Source of the DNA: Streptomyces sp. H27-C3
Lineage (GTDB): Bacteria; Actinomycetota; Actinomycetes; Streptomycetales; Streptomycetaceae
Assembly: GCF_030063415.1 (NCBI RefSeq)
Contig: NZ_JASITA010000033.1
Location: 21,270-85,269 of the forward strand
Direction of reading: 5' to 3'
Length of the DNA stretch: 64,000 nt
The notes beneath the pieces are model-generated. The model ran no database searches. It was not told the DNA's origin and worked only from the letters and a program-made list of their open reading frames with translations. The translations under genes were made by a program, and so were the position numbers. Shown here piece by piece: positions 25,977-34,385 of the stretch. Position 1 is the first letter of the stretch; every line of letters begins with the position of its first letter.

Positions 25977-26666
25977 CTACTTGACGGCGCCGGCGGTGAG
26001 ACCGGCGACGAGGTAGCGCTGGAGGAGGAGGAACCCGATGACGACCGGGATGCTGACGACGAGCGAGGCGGCCACGACGACCCGGAAGAGTGCGCCGAGC
26101 GGCCCGCAGCCGTCGACCATGGCCGCCTCGTCCAACTCCCGGGGGATGGAGTCGAAGTACCCGATGAGCATCCAGATCGAGAACGGCAACGAGAAGGTGA
26201 GATACGCGAGGATCAGGCCGCCGCGCGATCCGTAGAGCGCGACGCCCGTCGCGTTACCGATGTTGACGTAGATCAGGAAGAGCGGGGGCAGGAAGAGGAT
26301 GCCCGGGAACATCTGGGTGGAGAGCACGGTGACGGTGAACAGGCGCTTGCCGCGGAAGCGGTAGCGGCTCACCGCGTACGCCGCGAAGATCGCGATGATC
26401 ACCGAGCAGACCGTCGCCGAACTCGCCACGATCAGCGAGTTGAGGAAGTAGCGGGCGAGCGGGACGGTCTCCCAGATGTCGAAGTACGGGCGGATCGTGA
26501 ACCCGCTGGGGATCCAGCGGAACTTGCCCGAGACGTCCTCCAACGGCTTGAGCGAGCTGCTGAGCATGACGTAGACGGGCAGCAGGGCGAACGTGGCGAT
26601 CAGGCCGAGCACGATGCGCCGAGTCCATACGAAGGACATCGGGGGCGCGGTGGGGGACTTAGGCAT
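25977..26666 (-). CDS. MalG-type sugar ABC permease with in-frame internal deletion (229 aa)
   Basis: Membrane permease of the carbohydrate CUT1 type. The front is normal (helices, then the coupling EAA loop DEAAMVDGCGPLGALFRVVV), but it runs straight into AASLVVSIPVVIGFLLLQRYLVAGLTAGAVK. In the family, about 45-50 residues (a helix and the NEVLFA-type periplasmic/cytoplasmic loop) stand between these two pieces. The protein is therefore shorter than the usual 270-280. The frame is kept, but the topology would change, so it is likely non-functional. ATG overlaps the stop of the upstream permease by 8 bases, as in intact operons of this class. Confidence 0.75.
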   Translation of the reverse strand: MPKSPTAPPMSFVWTRRIVLGLIATFALLPVYVMLSSSLKPLEDVSGKFRWIPSGFTIRPYFDIWETVPLARYFLNSLIVASSATVCSVIIAIFAAYAVSRYRFRGKRLFTVTVLSTQMFPGILFLPPLFLIYVNIGNATGVALYGSRGGLILAYLTFSLPFSIWMLIGYFDSIPRELDEAAMVDGCGPLGALFRVVVAASLVVSIPVVIGFLLLQRYLVAGLTAGAVK

Positions 26667-27121
26667 CGGCGCTCTTCCTCCCGCGCGAAGTGAAGAACAG
26701 GTACACGGCGGTCACCAGCAGCAGGAAGAGCAGCAGCAGGACGGACATGGCCGCGCCACTGCCGAAGTTCCAAGTGGCGAACGACGACTGGTAGATGTGG
26801 ATGGAGATCAGGTCCGCGGCCCGCGGCGCCGACTTGCCGAACAGTACGAACGGCGTGTTGAAGTCGTTGAAGGTCCACAGGAACAGCACGAGGACCAGTA
26901 CCTGGTTGATGGGCGCCAGCGAAGGCAGGGTGATCCGCCGGATCTGCTGCCAGATCCCGGCGCCGTCGATCGAGGCCGCCTCGTACAGCTCGCGCGGAAT
27001 GTTCTGGAGCCCGGCCATGATCATGAGGAACGCGAACGGCCAGGTCTTCCAGATGGCGACGACGGCCAGCGCGATGAAACTGTTGTCGCCGATCAGCCAG
27101 AACGACGGGCTGTCGGTGAGG
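26659..27121 (-). pseudogene. MalF-type sugar ABC permease, 5'-truncated
   Basis: From about LGLTDSPSFWLIGDNSF onward the protein reads as the second half of a MalF-like permease, with an intact EAA loop (YEAASIDGAGIWQQIRRITLP) and normal C-terminus. The first half, normally 150 or more residues with three to four membrane helices, is missing. Near 27121 the sequence turns into the antisense of a ROK gene, so the frame continues upstream only as meaningless sequence. A solute-binding-protein gene expected ahead of it is also gone. Confidence 0.8.
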
Positions 27122-27940
27122 CCCAGCTGGGACGCCGTGCCCCTGGAGGCCTTGCTGCGCGAAACGGCAGGGCTGCCCTCCGAGGTGCCGTTTTTCATCG
27201 ACAACGGCGCCAAGACGCTGGGCCAGGCCGAAATGTGGTTCGGCGGCGGACGCGGGGCGCGCGACGCCGTCATCGCCCTGATCGGCTCCGGTGTGGGCGC
27301 CTGCGTGGTGGTCAACGGCGCCCTGTACGGCGGCGCGCACAGCAGCGCCGTCGAATGGGGGCACACCACACTGCGGGTCGGCGGTCGCCGCTGCCGCTGC
27401 GGGTCCCTGGGCTGCCTGGAGGCCTACGCGGGTGCGCAGGCGCTGCGCGAGCGCTGGCTGGAGGCGGGCGGGCCCCTGTCGGAGGGTGCCGACGAGGAGA
27501 CCGCGCTGGCCGCCCTGCTGCTGGCGGCGCATCCCGGTGACGGCGGTCCGCCGGCCGACCCCGCGGCCGTTCAACTCTTGGACGAGACGGCAGAGTTCCT
27601 TGGGGCGGGCATCGCCGACCTGGTGAACCTCTTCCACCCCGAGCGCATCCTCCTCGGCGGCTGGGCCGGTCTGATGCTCGGCCCCGCGCTGCTGCCCGCC
27701 GTACGCGGGTACGCGGCCCAGTACGCCCTGCGCTACCCCGCCGAACGGACCGTCATCGAGCTGGGCAGACTCGGCCCCGACGCGGTGACCGTGGGGGCTG
27801 CGACCCTTCCCCTGGCCGACTTCTTCGCACGCGGCGGCAGGCGCAGACAGCAGCTGCCCGACGAAGCGTGGCCTGGCCAGGCGGCGTTGGTGGCGGAGGA
27901 CGAGTGGCGCGCGTACGGGGTGGGCAGGAGCTCGGGCTGA
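27122..27940 (+). pseudogene. ROK-family repressor/sugar kinase, 5'-truncated
   Basis: From WDAVPLEALLRE the sequence is the C-terminal 270 residues of a ROK protein: DNGAKTLGQAEMWFG, IGSGVGACVVVNGALYGG, EWGHTTL, and the zinc motif CRCGSLGCLE. The N-terminal winged helix and first part of the sugar-kinase fold are missing because the gene joins directly to the truncated MalF-type permease near 27121. No start or ribosome site is present. It was probably the divergent repressor of the sugar operon to the left. Confidence 0.8.
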
Positions 27941-27979
27941 CTTCCGTACCACCGACGTGAGTTCGACGCTCACGGAGGC

Positions 27980-28047
27980 CTTACGACCTCGGGGGCAATA
28001 GTGCGCGGGCTCCCGGCGTCATGCGACTACGCCTCCGACGTCGTAAG
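27980..28047 (+). promoter_or_regulatory. long-range inverted repeat in the leader of the Rpf-like gene
   Basis: CTTACGACCTCGG (27980-27992) pairs with CCGACGTCGTAAG (28035-28047) over 13 bp with one mismatch, enclosing 42 nt. It lies about 90 bp before the start codon, suggesting a structured RNA leader. Streptomyces rpf genes are known to carry c-di-AMP riboswitches in their leaders, but the ydaO consensus sequence is not recognisable here. A second small hairpin CGTGAG/CTCACG at 27957-27975 may end the ROK remnant. Confidence 0.35.
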
Positions 28048-28132
28048 TGCCCTCGGCCCTTGTCATGGCCTGTTCGGGCCCGTACTTTTGCCGATTGCGA
28101 CGTGTCCGAAGCGTAAGTGGGGGATTCGAGTC

Positions 28133-29359
28133 ATGGCCTCAACCGGTCGTCATCGGCGGTACCAGCCCAGCCGCATCAACCGTGCCTCGCTGACGGTCAC
28201 CGCCGGAGGAGCCGGAATGGCTCTCCCCCTGGTCGCCACCGGGTCGGCCGGCGCCGCCTCCGTGGACGTCTGGGAGAAGGTCGCGGCCTGCGAGTCGACC
28301 AGTAACTGGGACATCAACTCGGGCAACGGCTATTACGGCGGCCTGCAGTTCAAGCCGTCCACCTGGCAGGCGTACGGCGGCACGGCCTACGCGCCGCGCG
28401 CCGATCTGGCCACCAAGGGCCAGCAGATCACCGTCGCCGAGAAGGTGCTCAAGGGACAGGGGCCGACCGCCTGGCCGCTGTGTTCGGTGCGCGCGGGCCT
28501 CACCCGCGGTGGCGACGCCCTCGACATCGGCACCGGACCGAAGGCCGCGCCGCCCCGGACCCAGAAGGTCTCGACCCCGGCGCCCGCCAAGCCCGTCCGG
28601 GCCAAGGCCGCTCCGGCCAAGCCCACGGCCGCGCCCCCCAAGGGGACGTACACCGTCGCCGGTGGCGACACACTCTCCACCATCGCGGACACCGAGCGCG
28701 TCAAGGGCGGCTGGCAGCGACTGTACGAGGCCAACCGCCAAGTCGTCGGCGACGACCCCGACTTCATCCTCCCCGGCCAGCGACTGGCCATCGAAGGCAC
28801 CCAGAAACGCGCTGCCAGGGACAGGACCGCCGACGCCGAGCGCGCCTCGGCCACCGCACCGGCCAAGAAGGCACCGGCGGCGCAGAAGACCGAGAAGACC
28901 GCACAGAAGACGCAGCAGAAGGCACCGCGGAAAACACAGAGCGCGCCGAAGACATCCGGGCTCTTCGCCCCGGTGGAAGCCGGGCCGAGCACCCCCTACC
29001 GTGCCGCCGGCGCCTCCTGGGCCAAGGGCTACCACACGGGCGTCGACTTCCCCGTCGGCACCGGAACCGCCGTGAAGTCCGTCGCCTCGGGCCGCGTCGT
29101 CTCGGCCGGCTGGGGCGGGGCGTACGGCTACCAGGTCGTCGTGCAGCACAACGACGGGAAGTACAGCCAGTACGCACACCTTTCGGCGCTCACCGTCCGC
29201 GAGGGCCAGAACGTCGGTGGCGGGCAGCGCATCGGCCGCTCAGGATCCACCGGCAACAGCACGGGGCCGCACCTGCACTTCGAGGTGCGCAGCGGCCCCG
29301 GCTACGGATCCGACATCGACCCGCTGGCCTACCTCAGGGCGGGTGGCGTCGTCGTCTGA
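28133..29359 (+). CDS. secreted Rpf-like transglycosylase with LysM and M23 peptidase domains (408 aa)
   Basis: ATG 28133 gives a signal peptide (MASTGRHRRYQ..., hydrophobic core, cut near AGAAS). Next is an Rpf-type transglycosylase domain (about 42-115) with catalytic Glu in ACESTSNW and the GGLQFKPSTW core; then an Ala/Lys/Pro linker, a LysM domain (about 175-225, TYTVAGGDTLSTIAD), a second Lys/Ala/Gln linker, and a C-terminal M23 metallopeptidase (about 300-400) with ligands in HTGVDFP and HLHFEV intact. It should cut both glycan and peptide of the cell wall and bind it by LysM; Rpf-type enzymes aid spore germination in streptomycetes. The GTG/ATG starts further upstream give no signal peptide. 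Confidence 0.9.
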   Translation: MASTGRHRRYQPSRINRASLTVTAGGAGMALPLVATGSAGAASVDVWEKVAACESTSNWDINSGNGYYGGLQFKPSTWQAYGGTAYAPRADLATKGQQITVAEKVLKGQGPTAWPLCSVRAGLTRGGDALDIGTGPKAAPPRTQKVSTPAPAKPVRAKAAPAKPTAAPPKGTYTVAGGDTLSTIADTERVKGGWQRLYEANRQVVGDDPDFILPGQRLAIEGTQKRAARDRTADAERASATAPAKKAPAAQKTEKTAQKTQQKAPRKTQSAPKTSGLFAPVEAGPSTPYRAAGASWAKGYHTGVDFPVGTGTAVKSVASGRVVSAGWGGAYGYQVVVQHNDGKYSQYAHLSALTVREGQNVGGGQRIGRSGSTGNSTGPHLHFEVRSGPGYGSDIDPLAYLRAGGVVV

Positions 29360-30414
29360 TCCCGGGAGCGGGTCTCCTCGCGCGGGCGCGGGCGGCGACG
29401 GCGCTGCTCCATCACGGGCATCGGCTGCGAGCGGGGCGCCGACGGCTGCCGGGATCCCTGCGCCTCGCTCACCGACCTCGCGGGCGCCCGCCGCACGGAC
29501 ACCGGCGGCAGCGGCGTCCGTGACGGCACCGCGGGCGCCCGCGAAGGCGCCACGGGCAGCTGCGGCCTGTCCGTGCGCGCGCCGAGCCGCTCCGTCGTCA
29601 GCAGGATCAGCCCGCCGGCCGCGACAGCTCCGCAGCCCAGTGCCAGGGCGGTGCCCAGCACGCCGTAACGGAAGTGCTCGCCGAAGAGCATGATGCCCAC
29701 GCCGGCCGCCACCACCGGGTTGATCATGGTGACGGCGGCCAGCGGTGCGGCCAGCCCGGCGCCCCGGTAGGAGGCCTGCGAGAGCAGCAGGCCCGCCGTC
29801 GCGAGCGCGGCGATGACCAGCAGGCTCGGCAGCTGCCCGGTCAGTGCCGCGGACGATGTCCAGTCCACGGCGACGGTCTTGGTGAACACCGAGGCGATTC
29901 CGAAGGCGGCGCCGGCCGCCGTGGCCAGCAGGATGCTGCGCACGGCCGTACGGTGCACGCGCTGGGCGACCGCGAACAGCGCCGCCACCGCGCCGAAGGC
30001 CGCCAGCGCCACCGTCAGCCGCTCGACGCCGCTCAGCGACTGCGCGTCGGTCGTGCCGGTCAGCGACAGCAGCCCCGCGAGTCCGACCGACGCCATGATC
30101 GCGCCGCGCCAGGCGGTGGCGCCCGCCCCGCGACGTACGAACACCGCGGCCATCGGCAGCGCGAAGACAATGGTCAGCGCACCGAGCGGCTGGACCAGGC
30201 TCAGCGGCCCGTACGCAAGCGCCCCGACATGCAGCAGCGCACCGACCCCGTTGAGCGCCACGGCGGCCCACCACCCGCCGTGGCGCAGCGGGGCGTACGG
30301 CCGGTGCGGAGCGGCGGAGGCGACGCGTTCCTGCACGATGGCCGCGGCCGCGTACGCGACCGCGGAGACCAGCGCCATCAGCACGGACAGGGCGAGTGCA
30401 CTCATGTACTCCAC
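29329..30414 (-). CDS. EamA/DMT-type membrane transporter with long cytoplasmic tail (361 aa)
   Basis: GTG 30414 with AGGAG six bases upstream. Nine to ten hydrophobic segments (residues 1-285) of the drug/metabolite or NIPA-like transporter fold, with glycine/alanine helices and GPLSLVQPLGALTIVFALP. The last 75 residues are a Pro/Arg-rich disordered tail with RRRRPRPRE. The 3' end overlaps the Rpf-like gene end by 31 bp in convergent orientation. Substrate unknown. Confidence 0.78.
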   Translation of the reverse strand: MEYMSALALSVLMALVSAVAYAAAAIVQERVASAAPHRPYAPLRHGGWWAAVALNGVGALLHVGALAYGPLSLVQPLGALTIVFALPMAAVFVRRGAGATAWRGAIMASVGLAGLLSLTGTTDAQSLSGVERLTVALAAFGAVAALFAVAQRVHRTAVRSILLATAAGAAFGIASVFTKTVAVDWTSSAALTGQLPSLLVIAALATAGLLLSQASYRGAGLAAPLAAVTMINPVVAAGVGIMLFGEHFRYGVLGTALALGCGAVAAGGLILLTTERLGARTDRPQLPVAPSRAPAVPSRTPLPPVSVRRAPARSVSEAQGSRQPSAPRSQPMPVMEQRRRRPRPREETRSRDQTTTPPALR

Positions 30415-30444
30415 GATGTCTCCTCGAAGGCTCCGCGTCGTCGT

Positions 30445-30498
30445 CCTTGAGCAGGCATTGCGACGTACTGCTGACGTAGTACGCGAGTACGCTCAAGG
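30445..30498. promoter_or_regulatory. nested inverted repeats between divergent genes
   Basis: An outer pair CCTTGAGC (30445-30452) / GCTCAAGG (30491-30498) encloses an inner pair CGTACT (30464-30469) / AGTACG (30478-30483). The site is 31 bp upstream of the EamA-type gene start and about 115 bp from the next gene. It may be an operator for a dimeric regulator. No regulator gene adjoins. Confidence 0.4.
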
Positions 30499-30614
30499 TC
30501 CTACTCCCGGGGGTCGTCCGGGGCGCCGGGCGGCCGGGACAGCCCTGGTCCTTGGCTACGGTGAGCGCGGTGCGGACACCCCGCACACGGGAGAGCTGCG
30601 GTGGGTGGCTACGG

Positions 30615-31325
30615 ATGGACCTTGCGGAAGTGGCATCGGTGGGCGGGTTCTTCGCCCTGCGGACCGAGGCTCCGAGCGGCGCCCATGTCCCGCTGGCGCG
30701 GATCTACGCGGGCGAGGACGCCCCGCTGACGTTCCGGGTCGAGAAGGTCGCGGGTGCGCTCGGGGCCCCCGAGCGCAGGGTGGCCGCGTCCATCGCGCAC
30801 CTGGGGCTCGCTGCCCGGCTCTGGTCGGTCGTTCTCGGCCCGGCCGCCCTGTACGGGGAAATCCTCGACCTGCCGGCCGCCGACCTGCACTGGGACGCCG
30901 ATCTGAGCTCCCCGGACGACCTGTGGCTGGCCGCGTCGCGCACCCTCCCGGGGACCGCGGACCGTATCCGCGAGGTGGTCCAGACCGGTCATCTGGTGCC
31001 ACTGGCGGACTCGTTGCGCCGAGGAGGCCCGGTGTCGCCCGCACTGCTGTGGGGCAACGCGGGCTCCGCCCTGGCCGGCGCCGCCCGTGAGCTGCGCGCC
31101 TGGGCGCTGAAGAACGGCCGACCCGAGGTGGGGGAGCGGGCCGTGCGCCTGGCCGCCGAACTCCTCCGCCACCCGGACCTGCGCTCCACCGGCACACTGC
31201 GCGGCGCCGCCTTCCGCCGCCGGAGCTGTTGCCTGTACTACCGGTGCCCGTCCGGAGGCCTGTGCGGCGACTGCGTATTCGACCACCCGCCATCGCGGTC
31301 TTCCGATCGGCCCGGATCTGAGTGA
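30615..31325 (+). CDS. (2Fe-2S)-binding protein with FhuF-like C-terminus (236 aa)
   Basis: The C-terminus reads RRRSCCLYYRCPSGGLCGDC: two adjacent cysteines, then C and C two apart, the CC-x10-C-x2-C pattern of ferric-siderophore reductases (FhuF) and related Fe-S proteins. The first 180 residues are alpha-helical and resemble the helical domain of the same group (LPLADSLRR, SPALLWGNAGSALAGA). It probably binds a [2Fe-2S] cluster and reduces ferric siderophore complexes in the cytoplasm. ATG 30615 is chosen; a TTG 21 codons earlier is possible. No siderophore genes are adjacent. Confidence 0.75.
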   Translation: MDLAEVASVGGFFALRTEAPSGAHVPLARIYAGEDAPLTFRVEKVAGALGAPERRVAASIAHLGLAARLWSVVLGPAALYGEILDLPAADLHWDADLSSPDDLWLAASRTLPGTADRIREVVQTGHLVPLADSLRRGGPVSPALLWGNAGSALAGAARELRAWALKNGRPEVGERAVRLAAELLRHPDLRSTGTLRGAAFRRRSCCLYYRCPSGGLCGDCVFDHPPSRSSDRPGSE

Positions 31326-31368
31326 CCATCAAGGGACGGCAGGACACGGGCGACGACGGGGGACGACG

Positions 31369-32535
31369 GTGAAGGTCGGGCTGCTCACCCGGGAATTCCC
31401 GCCGGACGTGTACGGCGGAGCCGGCGTCCATGTGGAGTTCCTCGCCGGCGAGTTGAGGTCCCTGGTCGACATCGACGTGCACTGCTGGGGTACGGGTGAG
31501 GCTTCCCCCGGTGTCCTCCGCCACCGGGCCGGCACCGGACTCGAAGGCGCCAACGAAGCCCTGCGCACCTTCTCCGTCGACCTGTCGATGGCCGCCGCGG
31601 TCGAAGGTCGCGAGCTGGTCCACTCGCACACCTGGTACGCCAACCTCGCGGGCCACTTCGCGAAGCTGCTCCACGGCATCCCGCACGTGATGACCTCGCA
31701 CTCGCTGGAGCCGCTGCGCCCCTGGAAGGCCGAGCAACTGGGCGGCGGATACGCCCTGTCCGGCTGGGCCGAACGCACCGCGATCGAATCGGCCGACGCC
31801 GTCATCGCCGTGTCGCACGGCATGCGCGCCGACATCCTCAGCAGCTACCCGACGCTCGACGCCGACCGGGTACGGGTCGTGCGCAACGGCATCGACACCT
31901 CGCTCTACCGGCCGGACCCCGGCACGGACGTGCTGGAGCGCATCGGCGTCGACCCGGAGCGCCCGTACGTCCTGTTCGTCGGCCGCGTCACCCGCCAGAA
32001 GGGCGTACCCCATCTGCTGCGTGCGGCCCGCCGGTTGGACCCGGCCACGCAACTCGTCCTGTGCGCCGGCGCCCCCGACACCCCGGAGATCGAGCGGGAG
32101 TTCCGCGAGCTCGTCGACGAGCTGCGCCGCACGCGCGACGGAGTGCACTGGATCCCCGAGATGCTGCCGCGCCCGGAGGTCATCCAACTCCTCACCCACG
32201 CGACCGTGTTCGTCTGTCCGTCGGTGTACGAGCCGCTGGGCATCGTCAACCTGGAGGCGATGGCCTGCGGGACGCCGGTCGTGGCCTCCGCGGTCGGCGG
32301 CATTCCGGAGGTCGTCGAGGACGGTGGGAACGGGCTGCTCGTCGCGTACGACGCGTCGGACGCCGGGGCCTTCGAGGCGGGCATCGCGGACGCGCTCAAC
32401 CGGCTCACCGGCGACCGGCACACCGCGACACGGATGGGCGAAGCGGGCCGTGAGCGTGCGGTGCGGGAGTTCGGCTGGGACGCCGTCGCCCGTCGCACGG
32501 TCGAGGTATACGAGGAGATTCTGAAAGCCAACTAG
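31369..32535 (+). CDS. glgM: GT4 glycosyltransferase: alpha-maltose-1-phosphate synthase / glycogen synthase
   Basis: GTG start with GGGGGA 7 bases upstream; 388 residues, much shorter than GT5 bacterial glycogen synthase. N-terminal VGLLTREFPPDVYGGAGVHVE binds the acceptor side; C-terminal FVGRVTRQKGVPHLL and the nucleotide-sugar motif PSVYEPLGIVNLEAMACGTPVVAS (with E-x7-E) are intact. The actinobacterial homologue paired with glgC (mycobacterial Rv1212c) uses ADP-glucose and glucose 1-phosphate to make maltose 1-phosphate for GlgE. Many databases call it GlgA. It lies 17 bp before glgC in the same direction, forming an ADP-glucose production/use pair. Confidence 0.85.
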   Translation: MKVGLLTREFPPDVYGGAGVHVEFLAGELRSLVDIDVHCWGTGEASPGVLRHRAGTGLEGANEALRTFSVDLSMAAAVEGRELVHSHTWYANLAGHFAKLLHGIPHVMTSHSLEPLRPWKAEQLGGGYALSGWAERTAIESADAVIAVSHGMRADILSSYPTLDADRVRVVRNGIDTSLYRPDPGTDVLERIGVDPERPYVLFVGRVTRQKGVPHLLRAARRLDPATQLVLCAGAPDTPEIEREFRELVDELRRTRDGVHWIPEMLPRPEVIQLLTHATVFVCPSVYEPLGIVNLEAMACGTPVVASAVGGIPEVVEDGGNGLLVAYDASDAGAFEAGIADALNRLTGDRHTATRMGEAGRERAVREFGWDAVARRTVEVYEEILKAN

Positions 32536-32552
32536 CGTGCAAGGGGCGGCAG

Positions 32553-33770
32553 ATGCGCGGTGGACCTTCGGTGCTCGGGATCGTACTCGCAGGTGGGGAG
32601 GGCAAGCGGCTGATGCCGCTGACCGCCGACCGGGCCAAACCGGCGGTGACCTTCGGCGGCACCTACCGGCTTGTCGACTTCGTCCTGTCGAACCTGGTGA
32701 ATGGTGACATCCTGCGCAACTGCGTACTCACCCAGTACAAATCGCACTCCCTGGACCGCCATGTGACCACCACCTGGCGGATGTCCAGCCTGCTCGGCAA
32801 TTACGTCACGCCGGTGCCCGCGCAACAGCGGCTCGGCCCGCGCTGGTACCTGGGCAGCGCCGACGCGATCCTGCAGTCCCTCAACCTCGTCCACGACGAA
32901 CAGCCCGACTACATAGCCGTGTTCGGTGCGGACCACGTGTACCGGATGGATCCGCGGCAGATGCTGCAACGCCACATCGAGAGCGGCGCGGGTGTGACGG
33001 TAGCCGGTATCCGGGTGCCGCGCGCCGAGGCGTCGTCCTTCGGTATCATCACACCGGCCTCCGACGGGACCAGAATCGAGCAGTTCCTGGAGAAGCCCAC
33101 CGACCCGCCGGGGCTGCCCGGCGACCCGCGCCGGGTCTTCGCCTCGATGGGCAACTACATGTTCAGCACCAAGACCCTCGTCGACGCGCTCCTGCAGGAC
33201 GCCGAGGACGACAACTCGGTGCACGACATGGGCGGTTCCATCCTGCCGATGCTCACCGAGCGGGGTGTGGCCCAGGTGTACGACTTCGACGAGAACCATG
33301 TACCGGGGGAGACTCCGCGCGACCACGGCTACTGGCGTGACGTCGGGACGCTCGACACGTACTACGACGCGCATATGGACCTCATCTCGGATCAGCCGCA
33401 GTTCAACCTCTACAACCGCCGCTGGCCCGTCTACACCCACCCCGGCCAGCTGCCGCCGGCCCGCTTCGTGGCCGGTGGTATCGCGGGCGAATCGGTCGTC
33501 AGCGCGGGCTGCGTCATCCGCGGCCAGGTCACCCGCTCCGTGCTGTCGCCGGGGGTGATCGTGGAGGAGGGCGCGGTGGTGCAGGGATCCGTGCTCCACG
33601 ACAACGTGCGGATCGGGCGGGGTGCGGTGGTCCGGGGGTCGATCCTGGACAAGAACGTGGAGGTGCCGCCGGGGGCGACGATCGGGGTGAATCCGGAGCG
33701 GGACCGCGAGCTCTACACGATGTCCAGGAACGGGGTCATCGCTCTGGGCAAGGGGCAGTTGGTCCTTTAG
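32553..33770 (+). CDS. glgC: glucose-1-phosphate adenylyltransferase (ADP-glucose pyrophosphorylase)
   Basis: Makes ADP-glucose from ATP and glucose 1-phosphate. The 405-residue protein has the N-terminal nucleotidyltransferase motif LAGGEGKRLMPLT with following RAKPAV, the GSADAI substrate loop, FGADHVYRMD (catalytic Asp), the FLEKP motif with its Lys, and the C-terminal left-handed beta helix (GGIAGESVVSAGCVIRG and hexapeptide repeats) that binds regulators. Everything is full length. It is cotranscribed with the GT4 enzyme upstream. Confidence 0.95.
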   Translation: MRGGPSVLGIVLAGGEGKRLMPLTADRAKPAVTFGGTYRLVDFVLSNLVNGDILRNCVLTQYKSHSLDRHVTTTWRMSSLLGNYVTPVPAQQRLGPRWYLGSADAILQSLNLVHDEQPDYIAVFGADHVYRMDPRQMLQRHIESGAGVTVAGIRVPRAEASSFGIITPASDGTRIEQFLEKPTDPPGLPGDPRRVFASMGNYMFSTKTLVDALLQDAEDDNSVHDMGGSILPMLTERGVAQVYDFDENHVPGETPRDHGYWRDVGTLDTYYDAHMDLISDQPQFNLYNRRWPVYTHPGQLPPARFVAGGIAGESVVSAGCVIRGQVTRSVLSPGVIVEEGAVVQGSVLHDNVRIGRGAVVRGSILDKNVEVPPGATIGVNPERDRELYTMSRNGVIALGKGQLVL

Positions 33771-33783
33771 GGGGCAGGGGGGT

Positions 33784-33808
33784 GCGGGTAGGGGACAGCT
33801 CCGCAGGC
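33784..33808. repeat. dispersed GGGTAGGGGACAGC-CCGCAGG element
   Basis: GCGGGTAGGGGACAGCTCCGCAGG here has relatives at 41836-41860 (GCGGGTAGGGGACCAGCGCCGCAGG) and, inverted, at 51143-51160. All lie in non-coding gaps, so this looks like a small dispersed intergenic repeat of the genome. Confidence 0.5.
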
Positions 33809-33885
33809 AACCCGAACCGCCACCGCCACCCGCACCGCACCCAACCGGCCCGCACCCATGCACCGCCCCGCCCCCCACTCACCCC

Positions 33886-34234
33886 TCACAACATCCGCCG
33901 CCGCCTCCCCAGCCACGTCTGCGCGACCACCACCGCCAGAAACGCCCCGCTCACCACCTGCTGGTAAGCCGAGTCCAGCGAGCCGATCTGGTTGATGACG
34001 TTCTGGATGACCTTCAGCAGCAGCACGCCCACCAGCGAGCCGCTGATGAAGCCGAACCCGCCGCTGAGCAGCGCGCGATCAGCACCAGATACGGGATGCC
34101 GAACAGGGCTCCCGAGCCGAGCGATGCCATGCCCGGGTCGCGGATGTCCTTCAGCTGCGGGAGCGGTACCAGCGCCAGGCCCCGCCCGGCCACCATCAGC
34201 GCGAGCGTGGCCACGATGGGCTGCACCCCGCTCT
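33886..34234 (-). pseudogene. RbsC-type sugar ABC permease remnant
   Basis: Reading leftward, about 50 residues from the early part of a ribose/xylose-type permease appear first (SGVQPIVATLALMVAGRGLAL, then LKDIRDP and GIPYLVLIA). Then, in another frame, comes the C-terminal part GFGFISGSLVGVLLLKVIQ and QQVVSGAFLAVVV to a natural end. The start, about 150 central residues and the frame are lost near 34072. A LacI-like operator directly adjoins the broken end. Upstream ATP-binding and binding-protein genes are absent. Confidence 0.8.
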
Positions 34235-34246
34235 GACAACGTTGTC
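34235..34246. promoter_or_regulatory. LacI-type palindromic operator remnant
   Basis: GACAACGTTGTC is a perfect 12-bp palindrome with the central CG typical of LacI-family operators in actinobacteria. It adjoins the broken edge of the dead sugar permease, so it probably once controlled the lost operon. Confidence 0.55.
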
Positions 34247-34273
34247 CAGGCGGGTGTGAATCCGCCCGGCCCG

Positions 34274-34302
34274 CCGCCCGCCCCCGCTCCGGGGGCGGGC
34301 GG
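34274..34302. terminator. 12-bp GC-only hairpin
   Basis: CCGCCCGCCCCC pairs perfectly with GGGGGCGGGCGG over a GCTCC loop, then TTTGG. It isolates the SDR gene from what lies to its left and may be a leftover terminator of the decayed operon. Confidence 0.6.
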
Positions 34303-34385
34303 TTTGGCTGGGCGGACCTTGGCCAATTAGACTTCTGCTTTTGAGAACTTTCAGCGGCACGAGTGAACGAGAAACGGCAGCGGCG

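Noticed and set aside
27980..28130. c-di-AMP (ydaO-type) riboswitch before the Rpf-like gene
   Set aside because: Known for rpf genes in Streptomyces, but the conserved ydaO sequence blocks could not be found; only an inverted repeat is supported.
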